A stretch of 40,325 nucleotides of DNA from JAXMHQ01 sp046346665 (GTDB lineage: Bacteria; Verrucomicrobiota; Verrucomicrobiia; Limisphaerales; JAXMHQ01). Positions 31,001-38,409 of this stretch are shown in pieces. The stretch lies in NCBI GenBank assembly GCA_046346665.1, contig JAXMHQ010000041.1, positions 1-40,325 of the forward strand. Direction: 5' to 3'. The notes under the pieces were generated by a model. It saw nothing but the letters and a program-made list of their open reading frames with translations, made no database searches and was not told the DNA's origin. A program made the position numbers and the translations under genes. Position 1 is the first letter of the stretch. Every line of letters begins with the position of its first letter.

Positions 31001-31541
31001 CGCCCCCGGCATCCAGGTCGACGCCAGCAACATTGTGGTGACCGCCTCAACCAACGCGGCTTCGGACGCGCTTCTGGATCTCGGGGAGTTTCCAGTGACG
31101 CTGCTCAAATCCATCAAGCGCGGCGAGGCGGCGCCTGATTTTCATGTCAAAACCCTCGACGGCCAGCCGCTGGATCTCTCCGGTTTCCGTGGCAAATATG
31201 TGCTGCTGGATTTCTGGGCGACCTGGTGCGGGCCTTGCGTGGCCGAGACACCGCATCTCAAGGAAGTCTACGACAAGTACGGAAAAGACCCGAAATTCGC
31301 CATGATCAGCCTGAGCCTGGATTCGGACGTGGAAGCGCCCCGGAAATTTTCGAAAGAAAAGCAAACGCCCTGGATCCAGGGATTCCTGGGGGACTGGGGC
31401 AGCGACAAGGTGACCGGCATGTACGGCGTGCACGGCATCCCTGCGATCTTCCTGGTCGGGCCGGATGGAAAGGTGGTTTCGACGGGGTTGAGGGGCGCGG
31501 CAATTGGTGAGGCGGTGGGCGCGGCGCTGGGGAAACCTTAG
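28014..31541 (+). CDS. Secreted multi-domain protein: carboxypeptidase-regulatory repeats fused to a TlpA-like thioredoxin
   Basis: Exported protein of 1175 residues. The signal peptide (to about residue 37, ending ALAGTAPGA) is followed by a unique N-terminal domain (about 45-230). Then come about six carboxypeptidase-regulatory-like beta domains: VRVLVVDAKTRQPLPGVDVT, ISGIVVDNRGRPVANASVQV, LAGTVCDTNGRPIANANVFA, LKGRVLDPSGKPVPGVRIEY, LHGAVADADTGEPVPEFKI and ARLLSPEGRPVAGAEI. The C-terminus (from about 1034) is an AhpC/TSA-thioredoxin domain, APDFHVKTLDGQPLDLSGF, with WCGPC (C1072, C1075) and the cis-Pro segment VHGIPAIFLV. It is probably a periplasmic or surface disulfide reductase on a beta scaffold. 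The ATG at 28014 has a strong AAGGAG 8 nt upstream. Domain calls are good; role unknown. Confidence 0.88.
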   Translation: MLSILHLTGRAAARLRFGFAAAFAVALAGTAPGAQQPPQPLDLKGIYGDPNTWYRAVWTNFSGRRVIDGLPFDIGGEAKLYGSSGTETDLPKELPGIRVGRTFEELDLIHFAGWPEVEGRIIATVRLNYADGTHADLPICYGAQVRDWFQLPSEAKETLTDTNTKVVWRHEPLLYHAPLRVFKSRMENPFPGKRVETIDLVSAGNRSIYTLVAATVADRDPSRPVSPSAPPWGAKPAFDSEVRVLVVDAKTRQPLPGVDVTTSLQVGEDGVVGNPVATSSNGIATVRYPSAGLRSLYVGVKAPGYRDASMGWEGQAVPGEITISLSTYQSTNISGIVVDNRGRPVANASVQVLNFTPYEPGQATSGFHTDRAYTDAEGRWTVSGLPVGFQHFGVQVEHPGFPTRQFFADGAAERGFAGPKVATADFLSGRAVLSLEAGRLLAGTVCDTNGRPIANANVFAGFDRHALEKESATTGTNGTFALTRLTEGEVNLTVSAAGYAPEFLTRTISVLNTSLVVTLMPGRQLKGRVLDPSGKPVPGVRIEYTGISDLPDNDRFQGRTLEWNTTTDSDGRFSWDSAPQHAMVFDVLKDGYMQMRWARVPLSTNEVVFQLSPPLRLHGAVADADTGEPVPEFKITPAWLTGGSGRPQPSRQRAQTFRQGAYEVTYEDPLVISSGPVDYVLQVEADGYAPALSKSFRPGDEPLTIDFRLKRTPAILARLLSPEGRPVAGAEILCSDGHQYLQLSDRHFVNRGMGMDVFRTDDAGKFKYQPRPGPVVLLIAAPEGFAMLTDTQLQAQAGIQLQAWGRIEGALTVRGRPGTNEEIFFNVASGGDSDCWSQAVRTDATGRFVFDSVPPGPVKVYKKVPTAERSWTYQILDNIVVEAGGTNRLRTALDGQTVTGRLKFTGPTPPDFQWSQMMAQLQPLPPKAPVVPADIRTDPDKMRAWFREWQNTDAGRAYQKIMESRRTLKIDGEGGFRGELVLPGTYRLMANISMAGAPGIQVDASNIVVTASTNAASDALLDLGEFPVTLLKSIKRGEAAPDFHVKTLDGQPLDLSGFRGKYVLLDFWATWCGPCVAETPHLKEVYDKYGKDPKFAMISLSLDSDVEAPRKFSKEKQTPWIQGFLGDWGSDKVTGMYGVHGIPAIFLVGPDGKVVSTGLRGAAIGEAVGAALGKP

Positions 31542-31561
31542 TGGAGCCGATGCTTGGGTAA

Positions 31562-31599
31562 GGCGCCGCTCCGCGGCGCCGGCCGCGCGGAGCGCGGCC
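31562..31599. repeat. Two adjacent perfect hairpins
   Basis: GGCGCCGC-TCC-GCGGCGCC (31562-31580) is followed without spacing by GGCCGCGC-GGA-GCGCGGCC (31581-31599): two 8-bp stems with 3-nt loops, complementary in loop sequence. They lie 21 bp after the thioredoxin-fusion stop and could help end transcription, though no U tract follows. Confidence 0.85.
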
Positions 31600-31680
31600 C
31601 TACCAGCGGACCTGCCTCCGTAACGGCACTGCTGGCCGCCTTGCCTAATCCGCATCCGGGTTCTACTGTGCCCACTGCGT

Positions 31681-32625
31681 ATGCGATCATTTGAGAGTTT
31701 AAGTGAAAAGGAAGTCCTGGCGCTCGCGATTTCGCAGGAGGAGGAAGACGCGCGGATTTACGATAATTTCGCCGACGGATTGAAGGAGCGTTACCCGGAA
31801 CAATCGGAGCAATTTGCCCGGATGCGGGCGGAGGAGGACGGCCACCGCCACCGGCTGCTCGATCTTTACCGCGCCCGCTTCGGCGATCATGTCCCGCTGA
31901 TCCGCCGCGGCGATGTGCGGGGCTTTGTCCGGCGCCGGCCGATCTGGCTGGTGCGGCCGCTGGGGCTGAAGGCCGTCCAGAAGGAAGCGGAGGTGATGGA
32001 GCTGGAGACGAAGCGGTTTTATGAAGTCGCGGCGCGCCGGACGACGGATGCCGGGATCCGGCAGTTGCTGGGCGACCTCGCGGAGGAAGAGCGGCACCAC
32101 GCGCAGGCAGCGGAAAAAATCGCACAAACGAAGCTGAGCGAAGAGGAGTCGTCCCGCCAGAAGCGCCTGTTCGTGATGCAGGTGATTCAGCCGGGGCTGG
32201 CGGGGTTGATGGACGGATCGGTATCGACGCTGGCGCCGTTGTTCGCGGCGGCGTTCGCGACGCACAGCAGCACGGACGCCTTCCGGGTTGGGCTGGCCGC
32301 CAGTTTCGGCGCGGGCATCAGCATGGGCTTCGCCGAGGCGCTGTCCGACGACGGCACTCTCACGGGCCGCGGTCATCCGTGGGCGCGAGGGCTGGTCTGC
32401 GGGCTGATGACGATGATCGGCGGACTGGGCCACACCCTGCCCTACCTGGTTCCCGATGTGAAAACGGCGACCTGGATTGCGGTGGGCGTGGTGCTGGCGG
32501 AGTTGGGGATTATTTCGTGGATCCGGCATCGTTTCATGGACACGCCGTGGTCCTCCGCGGCGGTGCAGGTGGTGCTGGGCGGCGTGCTGGTTTTTCTCGT
32601 CGGGATTCTCATCGGAAGTTCGTGA
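31681..32625 (+). CDS. mbfA: Ferritin-like/VIT1 fusion, MbfA-type iron exporter
   Basis: Protein of 314 residues in two parts. Residues of about 1-150 are a ferritin/rubrerythrin-like four-helix domain with iron ligands in ISQEEEDARIY, MRAEEDGHRHRLL, VMELETKRFYE and LAEEERHHAQAA. Residues of about 160-314 are a VIT1-type membrane domain (VIQPGLAGLMDGSVSTLAPL, AASFGAGISMGFAEALSDDG and several more helices). This architecture is that of membrane-bound ferritin MbfA, which exports iron and protects against iron/peroxide stress in alphaproteobacteria. Its place just before hemC fits iron homeostasis. No iron-box operator was recognised upstream. Architecture sure; the export role is by analogy. 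Confidence 0.85.
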   Translation: MRSFESLSEKEVLALAISQEEEDARIYDNFADGLKERYPEQSEQFARMRAEEDGHRHRLLDLYRARFGDHVPLIRRGDVRGFVRRRPIWLVRPLGLKAVQKEAEVMELETKRFYEVAARRTTDAGIRQLLGDLAEEERHHAQAAEKIAQTKLSEEESSRQKRLFVMQVIQPGLAGLMDGSVSTLAPLFAAAFATHSSTDAFRVGLAASFGAGISMGFAEALSDDGTLTGRGHPWARGLVCGLMTMIGGLGHTLPYLVPDVKTATWIAVGVVLAELGIISWIRHRFMDTPWSSAAVQVVLGGVLVFLVGILIGSS

Positions 32626-32786
32626 GCGAGACCGGCTGCTCGAGTCCCGGATTCTGGACAGAATGGACAGAATTTTTGAATGGAATTGCTGAACCTTCGC
32701 GTGCATTCGCGTCAACCCGCTTTTTCCGCTTCAACTCTTTTCACTTTTTCTTCGACCGAATCCACGTAAACTGCGGCGATTAATCC

Positions 32787-33815
32787 ATGGCATCCGAACG
32801 ACCCATCCTGATTGCCACGCGGGGCAGCGCGCTGGCGCTGGCGCAGTCGAACATGATCCTGGCGCAATGCCGCGCCGCGTTTCCGCGCCTGGTGTTCGAG
32901 CTGAAAATCATCAAGACCACCGGCGACAAACTGCAGACGGCATCTCTCGCCAAGGAAGGCGAAAGCCTGCCGAAAGGGCTTTTCACCAAGGAACTGGAAG
33001 TCGCCCTCCTGAAACACCGGGCGGATTTCGCCGTGCACAGCCTCAAGGATCTGCCCACCGAACTGCCCGCCGGCCTGGCGCTGGGCGCCGTGGGCAAACG
33101 CGCCGATGTCCGCGATGTGCTGATTTATCGCGACGCCGATTTCCTCCAGCAGGTCGAGGCGGGTGCGGCGCCGGAGGAATGGACCCCGGGCCAGTCGCAG
33201 CGGCGCGGGTATCGACCGAAGCTGGCCCTGAAAGATCTTCCGGCCGGCGCCACCGTGGCGACGAGCAGCACCCGGCGCAAGGCGCAATTGCTCGCGCATC
33301 ACCCGGGTTTGAAGGTGGTGGACATCCGGGGCAATGTGGCGACGCGCATTCAAAAACTCATGGAACGGCCGGAGCTGGATGCGACGGTGCTGGCGCTGGC
33401 GGGATTGACGCGGTTGAACTTTACCATCACACCCGAAGGCCGGCTGCTCGGCGACGCCGTTCCCGACGGCGTGCTGGCCACCATCCTGGGCACCGACATC
33501 ATGCTGCCGTGCGTCGGCCAGGGGGCGATCGGGATTGAAACGCGGCGGGATGATGAACGGATCGCGACGATCTGCGAACGGTTGAACCATCATCACACGC
33601 TCCAGTGCGTCACCGCCGAGCGCGCGTTTCTGGCGGGCATGGGCGGCGGCTGCCAGAGCCCGGTGGGCGCGCTGGCAACGGTCGACGGCGAACGGCTGCG
33701 GCTCCAGGCGGTGTCGTTCGCGGACGGCACGCTGAGGCGCGCGGAGGAATCGGGCACTTTGAAAGACGCAGCCGCGGTGGGCGCGCGCGTGGCGGAACAA
33801 CTGCGCCCGACATGA
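32787..33815 (+). CDS. hemC: Porphobilinogen deaminase (hydroxymethylbilane synthase)
   Basis: Enzyme of 342 residues joining four porphobilinogens into hydroxymethylbilane. Conserved blocks: ILIATRGSALALAQ, FTKELEVALL, ADFAVHSLKDLPTELP (with the catalytic Asp), ATSSTRRKAQLL, DIRGNVATRI and the cofactor-binding C289 in GGGCQSPVGA. It is about 30 residues longer than E. coli HemC because of an insert near residues 117-147 (DADFLQQVEAGAAPEEWTPG, then QSQRRGYRPK) just before the second domain. ATG at 32787. Its TGA overlaps the ATG of the cobA-hemD gene (ATGA), so the two are coupled. Confidence 0.95.
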   Translation: MASERPILIATRGSALALAQSNMILAQCRAAFPRLVFELKIIKTTGDKLQTASLAKEGESLPKGLFTKELEVALLKHRADFAVHSLKDLPTELPAGLALGAVGKRADVRDVLIYRDADFLQQVEAGAAPEEWTPGQSQRRGYRPKLALKDLPAGATVATSSTRRKAQLLAHHPGLKVVDIRGNVATRIQKLMERPELDATVLALAGLTRLNFTITPEGRLLGDAVPDGVLATILGTDIMLPCVGQGAIGIETRRDDERIATICERLNHHHTLQCVTAERAFLAGMGGGCQSPVGALATVDGERLRLQAVSFADGTLRRAEESGTLKDAAAVGARVAEQLRPT

Positions 33816-35323
33816 AAGGCATCGTTCACCTCGTCGGCGCCGGCCCGGGCGCGGTCGGCCTGCTCACCCTGCGCGGGGCGGAATTGCTCCGGCGCGCCGA
33901 CGTCGTGGTTTCCGACATGCTGGTGAATCCGCGCCTGCTCGACCTGGCGCCGCCGGGCGCGGAGCGCATCTCGCGCGGCAACGCCGGGAGCGGCGGTCTG
34001 AGCCAGCAGGAAATCAACGAGCTGTTGATTGCCCGCGCGCGAGATGGCAAACGCGTCGTCCGGCTCAAGGGCGGGGATCCCTACGTGTTCGGGCGCGGGG
34101 CGGAGGAAGCCGAGGCGCTGGCGGCAGCGAAAATTCCCTTTGAAGTCGTGCCGGGCGTTTCGTCCATCACGGCGGTTCCCAATTACGCCGGCATTCCCCT
34201 CACCCACCGCGCCTGCTGTTCGAGTTTCACCGTGCTGACCGGGAACGAAGATCCCGAAAAGGGGGAGCTCGCCGTGGATTTCCAGGCGCTGGCGAAAGTG
34301 CCCGGCACGCGCGTGATCCTGATGGGGCTGCGGCGGCTGGAAGAAATCACTTCGAAACTGCTGGCCGCGGGCGCGGCGCCGGAAACGCCCGCCGCGGTCA
34401 TTCAACAGGGCACGCTGGGACGGCAGGTGACCGTGGAAGGCACGCTGGCCACCATTGCCGGGCTGGCGGCGGAAAAGAAGCTCGCGCCGCCGGCGCTGAC
34501 AGTGATCGGGGACGTGCTGAAGTTCCGGCCACGCCTGGACTGGTTCGAGCACCTGCCGCTGTTCGGGCGGCGGATCGTGGTCACCCGCGCCCGCGCGCAG
34601 GCGGGACCGCTCTGCTCCCGGTTCGCCGAACTGGGCGCCGAGGTTCTTGAAATTCCCTCCATCCGCACCGAGCCCACCGATCGCAAGGAGGAAATCATCG
34701 ATGCCCTGCTGGAATTGAACGCCTACGACTGGCTGGTGTTCACGAGCGCGAACGGAGTGGATGCGTTCTTCGGGTATTATTTCAAGCGGTTCCAGGATCT
34801 CCGCGACCTGGGCGGCGCGCGCATCGCCGCGGTCGGCCCCGCCACGGCCGCCCGGCTGCAGGCGCTGCACCTGCAGATCGACCTGATGCCGAAGGAAGCC
34901 CTGGGCGTGAAAATCGCGGCCGAATTTCAGAAATTCGAGTCGATCGAAAATCTCAAGATCTGTTTGTTGCGCGCGCAGGATGCGAACCCGGATTTGCCGC
35001 GGGCGCTGGAGGCACTGGGCGGGATTGTGGATGACATCGCGGTTTACAAAACCGTGGCCGAGGCGCCGGAGGAGACCGGCGCGGCGGCGGAACTGCGCGA
35101 GCGCGGGGCCGACTGGATCACGTTCACGAGCGGGTCGACGGTGAAACATTTCCATGATCGATTCGATCTGCCGGGGCTGGTGCGAAAGTTCCCGGGTTTG
35201 AAGCTGGCATCGATCGGCCCTGAGACGAGCCAGGCGCTGGAAGCGCTGGGTCTGAAGCCCGCGCTGGAAGCGAAACAGCACACCGGCGATGGGTTGGTGG
35301 AGGCGCTCTTAAAAGCGACTTAA
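33812..35323 (+). CDS. cobA-hemD: Fused uroporphyrinogen-III methyltransferase / uroporphyrinogen-III synthase
   Basis: Two-domain enzyme of 503 residues. Residues 1 to about 240 are an S-adenosylmethionine:uroporphyrinogen-III methyltransferase: VHLVGAGPGAVGLLTLRGAE, VVRLKGGDPYVFGRGAEEAE, GVSSITAVPNYAGIPLTHR. Residues of about 252-500 are a HemD fold: GRRIVVTRARAQAG, YDWLVFTSANGVDAFF, LLRAQDANPDLPRALEALGG, DWITFTSGSTVKHFHD. HemD closes hydroxymethylbilane to uroporphyrinogen III, and CobA sends part of it to precorrin-2 for siroheme or B12. The fusion occurs in several phyla. ATG at 33812 overlaps the hemC stop. Confidence 0.94.
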   Translation: MKGIVHLVGAGPGAVGLLTLRGAELLRRADVVVSDMLVNPRLLDLAPPGAERISRGNAGSGGLSQQEINELLIARARDGKRVVRLKGGDPYVFGRGAEEAEALAAAKIPFEVVPGVSSITAVPNYAGIPLTHRACCSSFTVLTGNEDPEKGELAVDFQALAKVPGTRVILMGLRRLEEITSKLLAAGAAPETPAAVIQQGTLGRQVTVEGTLATIAGLAAEKKLAPPALTVIGDVLKFRPRLDWFEHLPLFGRRIVVTRARAQAGPLCSRFAELGAEVLEIPSIRTEPTDRKEEIIDALLELNAYDWLVFTSANGVDAFFGYYFKRFQDLRDLGGARIAAVGPATAARLQALHLQIDLMPKEALGVKIAAEFQKFESIENLKICLLRAQDANPDLPRALEALGGIVDDIAVYKTVAEAPEETGAAAELRERGADWITFTSGSTVKHFHDRFDLPGLVRKFPGLKLASIGPETSQALEALGLKPALEAKQHTGDGLVEALLKAT

Positions 35324-35356
35324 GCAAGAAGTTCATCGGGTTTGTAACTCCTGGAA

Positions 35357-35413
35357 ATTCACAATTATAGGACTGACCCCTTTGCAGAAGGGGTCAGTCC
35401 TATAATTGTGAAT
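35357..35413. repeat. Perfect 26-bp inverted repeat
   Basis: Left arm 35357-35382 (ATTCACAATTATAGGACTGA and 6 more) and right arm 35388-35413 are exact complements around the 5-nt loop TGCAG. The right arm occurs again inside cysS at 15995-16020. The wording resembles REP sequences mobilised by RAYT (Y1) transposases; no such transposase lies in the window, so that link is inference. It may also end the hemC-cobA/hemD transcript. Confidence 0.93.
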
Positions 35414-35495
35414 CCTGAAGCCGATTGTTTAGCGGAGGTCGGGGCGATGCCGTGGCTTTCGAAATGCCGCGGGTCACGCAAGCCCGCAGGTTTGG

Positions 35496-35525
35496 CCCTC
35501 GACTCTCGGCTCTCGACTCTCGACC
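35496..35525 (-). repeat. GTCGAG-type tandem repeat, inverted
   Basis: CCCTCGACTCTCGGCTCTCG and the following bases are four imperfect units of the same 7-8 bp repeat as 24838-24873, on the opposite strand. It lies 24 bp before the CPBP gene. Confidence 0.65.
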
Positions 35526-35548
35526 GATTTCTTGTTTAATTTCGCCTC

Positions 35549-36481
35549 ATGCGGACCCTTGGGGTGTTGTTGATCTACATGCTGGTGGTATTCGTGGGAG
35601 GCGGTTTGCTGGCGCCCGGGTTGTATTGGGGGGCCGAATTTCTTGCGCGGTCGTTCCCTGACGTTTGGCATCACGCGTTCCCGCGGCTGGCGGACCATCC
35701 GTTTCACCGGTTCCTGGACAGGGCGTTGCTGGGGCTGGCATTGCTGGGATTGCCGGTGGTCCTGCGGCGGGCGGGTGTGAATTCCTGGCGCGCGCTGGGG
35801 CTTTCGGACCGTGGGGCGGCGGCGAGGCGGCTGGCGATTGGATGGGGCATCGGGCTGGCTGCGGCGATGCTGGTGGCGGCGGGCACGCTGTGGTCGGGCA
35901 CGCGTGCGTTGAATTCCGCCTGGACCTGGCAGCAGGCGATGGCGGGCATGGCGGGCGCGGCGATCACGGCGGTGCTGGTTTCCGCGCTCGAAGAGCTGCT
36001 GTTCCGCGGCGCGCTGATGGGAGTTTTGGGCCGGGTGTTTCGGGGCGGACTCGCGCTGTGCCTGAGCAGCGCCGTTTTCGCGGAGGTGCATTTCCTGCAG
36101 CGATCCGAAATTGTTGCGCCGATTCACTGGTATTCGGGATTGGAATTGCTGATGCAAATGGCGTCGGGTTTTTCCGCAGGAACACCGGCCATCGCCGCGT
36201 GGCTCAGCCTGTTCCTGGCGGGGTGCGCGCTCGGGCTTGCCTATCAGCGGACTGGATCGCTCTACCTGGGATTCGGGATGCACGCCGGCTGGATTTTTCT
36301 GACAAAGATTTTTGGCATGGCCACGGTCGCGGGGGCGGCGGCGGGCGGTTTAAAGGCCGGATCGCTGCAGCTTCCCTCTGTCGGCCGCTGGATCACGCTG
36401 GCGGTGCTGGGAATGCTGGTTTGGATGTTCGCTCGAATGGAGCCGGGAACAAAAGGGGGACTCACCAGTGAACGCACCTGA
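35549..36481 (+). CDS. CPBP family intramembrane protease-like protein
   Basis: Multi-pass membrane protein of 310 residues, about 8 hydrophobic segments. It carries the CPBP (Abi/CAAX-protease-like) motifs: EELLFRG (motif 1, EExxxR), FAEVHF (motif 2, FxxxH) and HAGWI (motif 3). The usual Asn four residues after the third-motif His is Ile here. Family members cleave membrane-bound substrates such as prenylated proteins or bacteriocin-related peptides; the target is unknown. ATG at 35549. Its 3' end overlaps the GTG start of comF by 14 bp. Confidence 0.85.
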   Translation: MRTLGVLLIYMLVVFVGGGLLAPGLYWGAEFLARSFPDVWHHAFPRLADHPFHRFLDRALLGLALLGLPVVLRRAGVNSWRALGLSDRGAAARRLAIGWGIGLAAAMLVAAGTLWSGTRALNSAWTWQQAMAGMAGAAITAVLVSALEELLFRGALMGVLGRVFRGGLALCLSSAVFAEVHFLQRSEIVAPIHWYSGLELLMQMASGFSAGTPAIAAWLSLFLAGCALGLAYQRTGSLYLGFGMHAGWIFLTKIFGMATVAGAAAGGLKAGSLQLPSVGRWITLAVLGMLVWMFARMEPGTKGGLTSERT

Positions 36482-37295
36482 GATCGATCAGACCCCGCAA
36501 CAGCCGGCGGGTCTCCTTCCTGCCTCGCTCTCCGCTGTCTCTGCTGCCTCCTGTTCAAAGAAAGTCTCCGCGGTTTCCGGCTGGTTGGAAGCGGCGCTGT
36601 CGTTTGTGTATCCGCCCTGCTGCCAGTTGTGCGGCGTTGAGCGGGCCGGCGCGGCGGAAGGTTACGTGGGACCGGCCTGCCGTGCGCAGGTGAAGCGTGT
36701 GGAGGCGCCGTGTTGCGACCGGTGCGGAATGCCGTTTCGGGGCGAAGTGACGACGTCGTTCGAGTGTTCCAATTGCCGGGAGATGACGCTGCATTTCCGC
36801 TGGGCACGAGCCGCGGTGCTGGCGGAGGGACCGGTGCTGGAGGCGATTCATCGCTACAAATATCAGCGGGCGGTGTGGTTCGAGGCGTTTTTGGCGGGGC
36901 TGCTGGTGGAGCGGGCGGCGCCGGAGCTGGCGGCCGGAGAGTTTGATTGCATCGTGCCGGTGCCGTTGCATCCGGCGCGGGAACGGGAGCGGGAATTCAA
37001 CCAGGCCCAGCGCCTGGCGGCGGCGCTCTCGCGGGCCGCGGGGATTCCAACGGAGGCGGGGTGGGTCCGGCGCCGCGTTGCGACGCGGACGCAGACGCTG
37101 CTGACCCGGCGTCAGCGGGCCGAGAACATGCGGGGCGCGTTTGCGTTTTGCGGCCGGCGCAAACTCAAGGGGGATCGCGTGTTGCTGGTGGACGACGTGA
37201 TGACGACCGGGGCGACGACGAGCGCCTGCGCGCGGGTATTGCGGCGGGCGGGAGCGGGCGACGTTTGCGTCTGGACAGTGGCGCGGGGAATTTGA
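36468..37295 (+). CDS. comF: ComF family amidophosphoribosyltransferase-like protein
   Basis: Protein of 275 residues. An N-terminal zinc-finger-like part has cysteine pairs (PPCCQLCG, CCDRCG, CSNC), then comes FRWARAAVLAEGPVLEAIHR and a phosphoribosyltransferase domain with the PRPP-binding motif LLVDDVMTTGATTSAC (about 238-253) and FDCIVPVPLHP. ComF is needed for DNA uptake in naturally competent bacteria, but many homologues (GntX-like) have no proven role. It starts with GTG at 36468 with AGGGGG a short way upstream, inside the CPBP gene. It has about 40 N-terminal residues before the finger; the real start could be later. Confidence 0.88.
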   Translation: MNAPEIDQTPQQPAGLLPASLSAVSAASCSKKVSAVSGWLEAALSFVYPPCCQLCGVERAGAAEGYVGPACRAQVKRVEAPCCDRCGMPFRGEVTTSFECSNCREMTLHFRWARAAVLAEGPVLEAIHRYKYQRAVWFEAFLAGLLVERAAPELAAGEFDCIVPVPLHPAREREREFNQAQRLAAALSRAAGIPTEAGWVRRRVATRTQTLLTRRQRAENMRGAFAFCGRRKLKGDRVLLVDDVMTTGATTSACARVLRRAGAGDVCVWTVARGI

Positions 37296-37393
37296 GATAT
37301 TCTGGGGCTAGTGAAACGAATGAAGTCAGCCGTGACCGCCCGGTTTGCCGATTGTCTTGAAGGGCGATTGCCTGTTCATTTTTGATTTCCGCC

Positions 37394-38344
37394 ATGGCCA
37401 CCACCACGTTCACCAAGAAATCCCTCGGCATTGACGCCCCGGAACCCGCCGTCACCCCGCCGCCGCCCAGCGCGGCCTCGGCGAATTTCGTCAAGAAACC
37501 GAAGCTGCCGTCGAAATCGCGCAAGCGGGAGATTCCCGAGGGTCTCTGGGCGAAATGTCCCAAGTGCAGCACGATGGTGTTCGACAAGGAACTGGACGAA
37601 AACCTGAAGGTCTGCGCCCATTGCCAGTATCACTTTCCCATCGGCGCCCGCGAACGCATCCATTCACTGGTCGAGACCTGCACGTTCGAGGAATTCGACG
37701 CCGACATGCAGAGTGTCGACGTGCTCAAGTTCACCGGCGTCGCTTCCTACACCAAGAAGCTGGCGGATTACCAGCGATCCACCGGCTTGAAAGACGCTGT
37801 GGCGACGGGTATCGGCAAGATCGGCGAACACCGGACGGCACTGGGCGTGATGGATTTCAGTTTTCTGGGTGGATCGATGGGATCGGTGGTTGGGGAGAAG
37901 CTGACGCGGTTGATTGAGCGCGCGACGGAGAAGGAATTGCCGCTGATCATTATTTCGACGAGCGGCGGGGCGCGGATGTATGAGGGCATGTTCAGCCTGA
38001 TGCAGATGGCGAAGACCTGCGCTGCGCTGGCCTACCATGCGCAGGCGCGGCTGCCTTACATCAGCGTGCTCACGCATCCCACCACGGCCGGCGTCATGGC
38101 CAGCTACGCCAGCGTGGGCGACCTCATCATTGCGGAACCGGGGGCCATGATCGGCTTTGCCGGGCCGCGCGTGATCAAGGACACCACCCAGGCGGAGTTG
38201 CCGCCGGGATTTCAAACGGCGGAATTTCTTCTCGACCACGGTTTGATCGACGCCATTGTGCCGCGCAAAGACATGAAGCAGCGGCTGATCGATTACCTGG
38301 GTTACATGTACGCCGGGCGCAAAGCCGCGGCGTCGGCCGGCTAG
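37394..38344 (+). CDS. accD: Acetyl-CoA carboxylase carboxyltransferase beta subunit
   Basis: Protein of 316 residues that, with AccA, transfers the carboxyl group from biotin to acetyl-CoA, the first step of fatty-acid synthesis. The N-terminal zinc ribbon is C55-PK-C58 and C74-AH-C77. The crotonase-like core has DFSFLGGSMGSVVGEKLTRL, IIISTSGGARMYEGMFSLMQ, LPYISVLTHPTTAGVMASYA and GFAGPRVIKDT. A Pro/Ala/Lys-rich N-terminal extension (about 1-48) precedes the ribbon. The ATG at 37394 is preferred over TTG at 37382. accA is not in the window. Confidence 0.95.
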   Translation: MATTTFTKKSLGIDAPEPAVTPPPPSAASANFVKKPKLPSKSRKREIPEGLWAKCPKCSTMVFDKELDENLKVCAHCQYHFPIGARERIHSLVETCTFEEFDADMQSVDVLKFTGVASYTKKLADYQRSTGLKDAVATGIGKIGEHRTALGVMDFSFLGGSMGSVVGEKLTRLIERATEKELPLIIISTSGGARMYEGMFSLMQMAKTCAALAYHAQARLPYISVLTHPTTAGVMASYASVGDLIIAEPGAMIGFAGPRVIKDTTQAELPPGFQTAEFLLDHGLIDAIVPRKDMKQRLIDYLGYMYAGRKAAASAG

Positions 38345-38375
38345 CAAATCAAAACACTCCCCGTCCCGATGAACT

Positions 38376-38400
38376 GGGCTCGACGGAGTCTCGTCCCACC
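38376..38400 (-). repeat. 25-bp GGTGGGGCGAGACT family, inverted copy 3
   Basis: GGGCTCGACGGAGTCTCGTC-CCACC is the complement of the motif at 5476-5500, with one difference. It lies between the convergent accD and dnaJ-like genes. Confidence 0.7.
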
Positions 38401-38409
38401 TGACTTGTT

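Noticed and set aside
33593..35281. 562-codon antisense frame over cobA-hemD
   Set aside because: Gln/Arg-rich shadow of a clearly functional two-domain enzyme.
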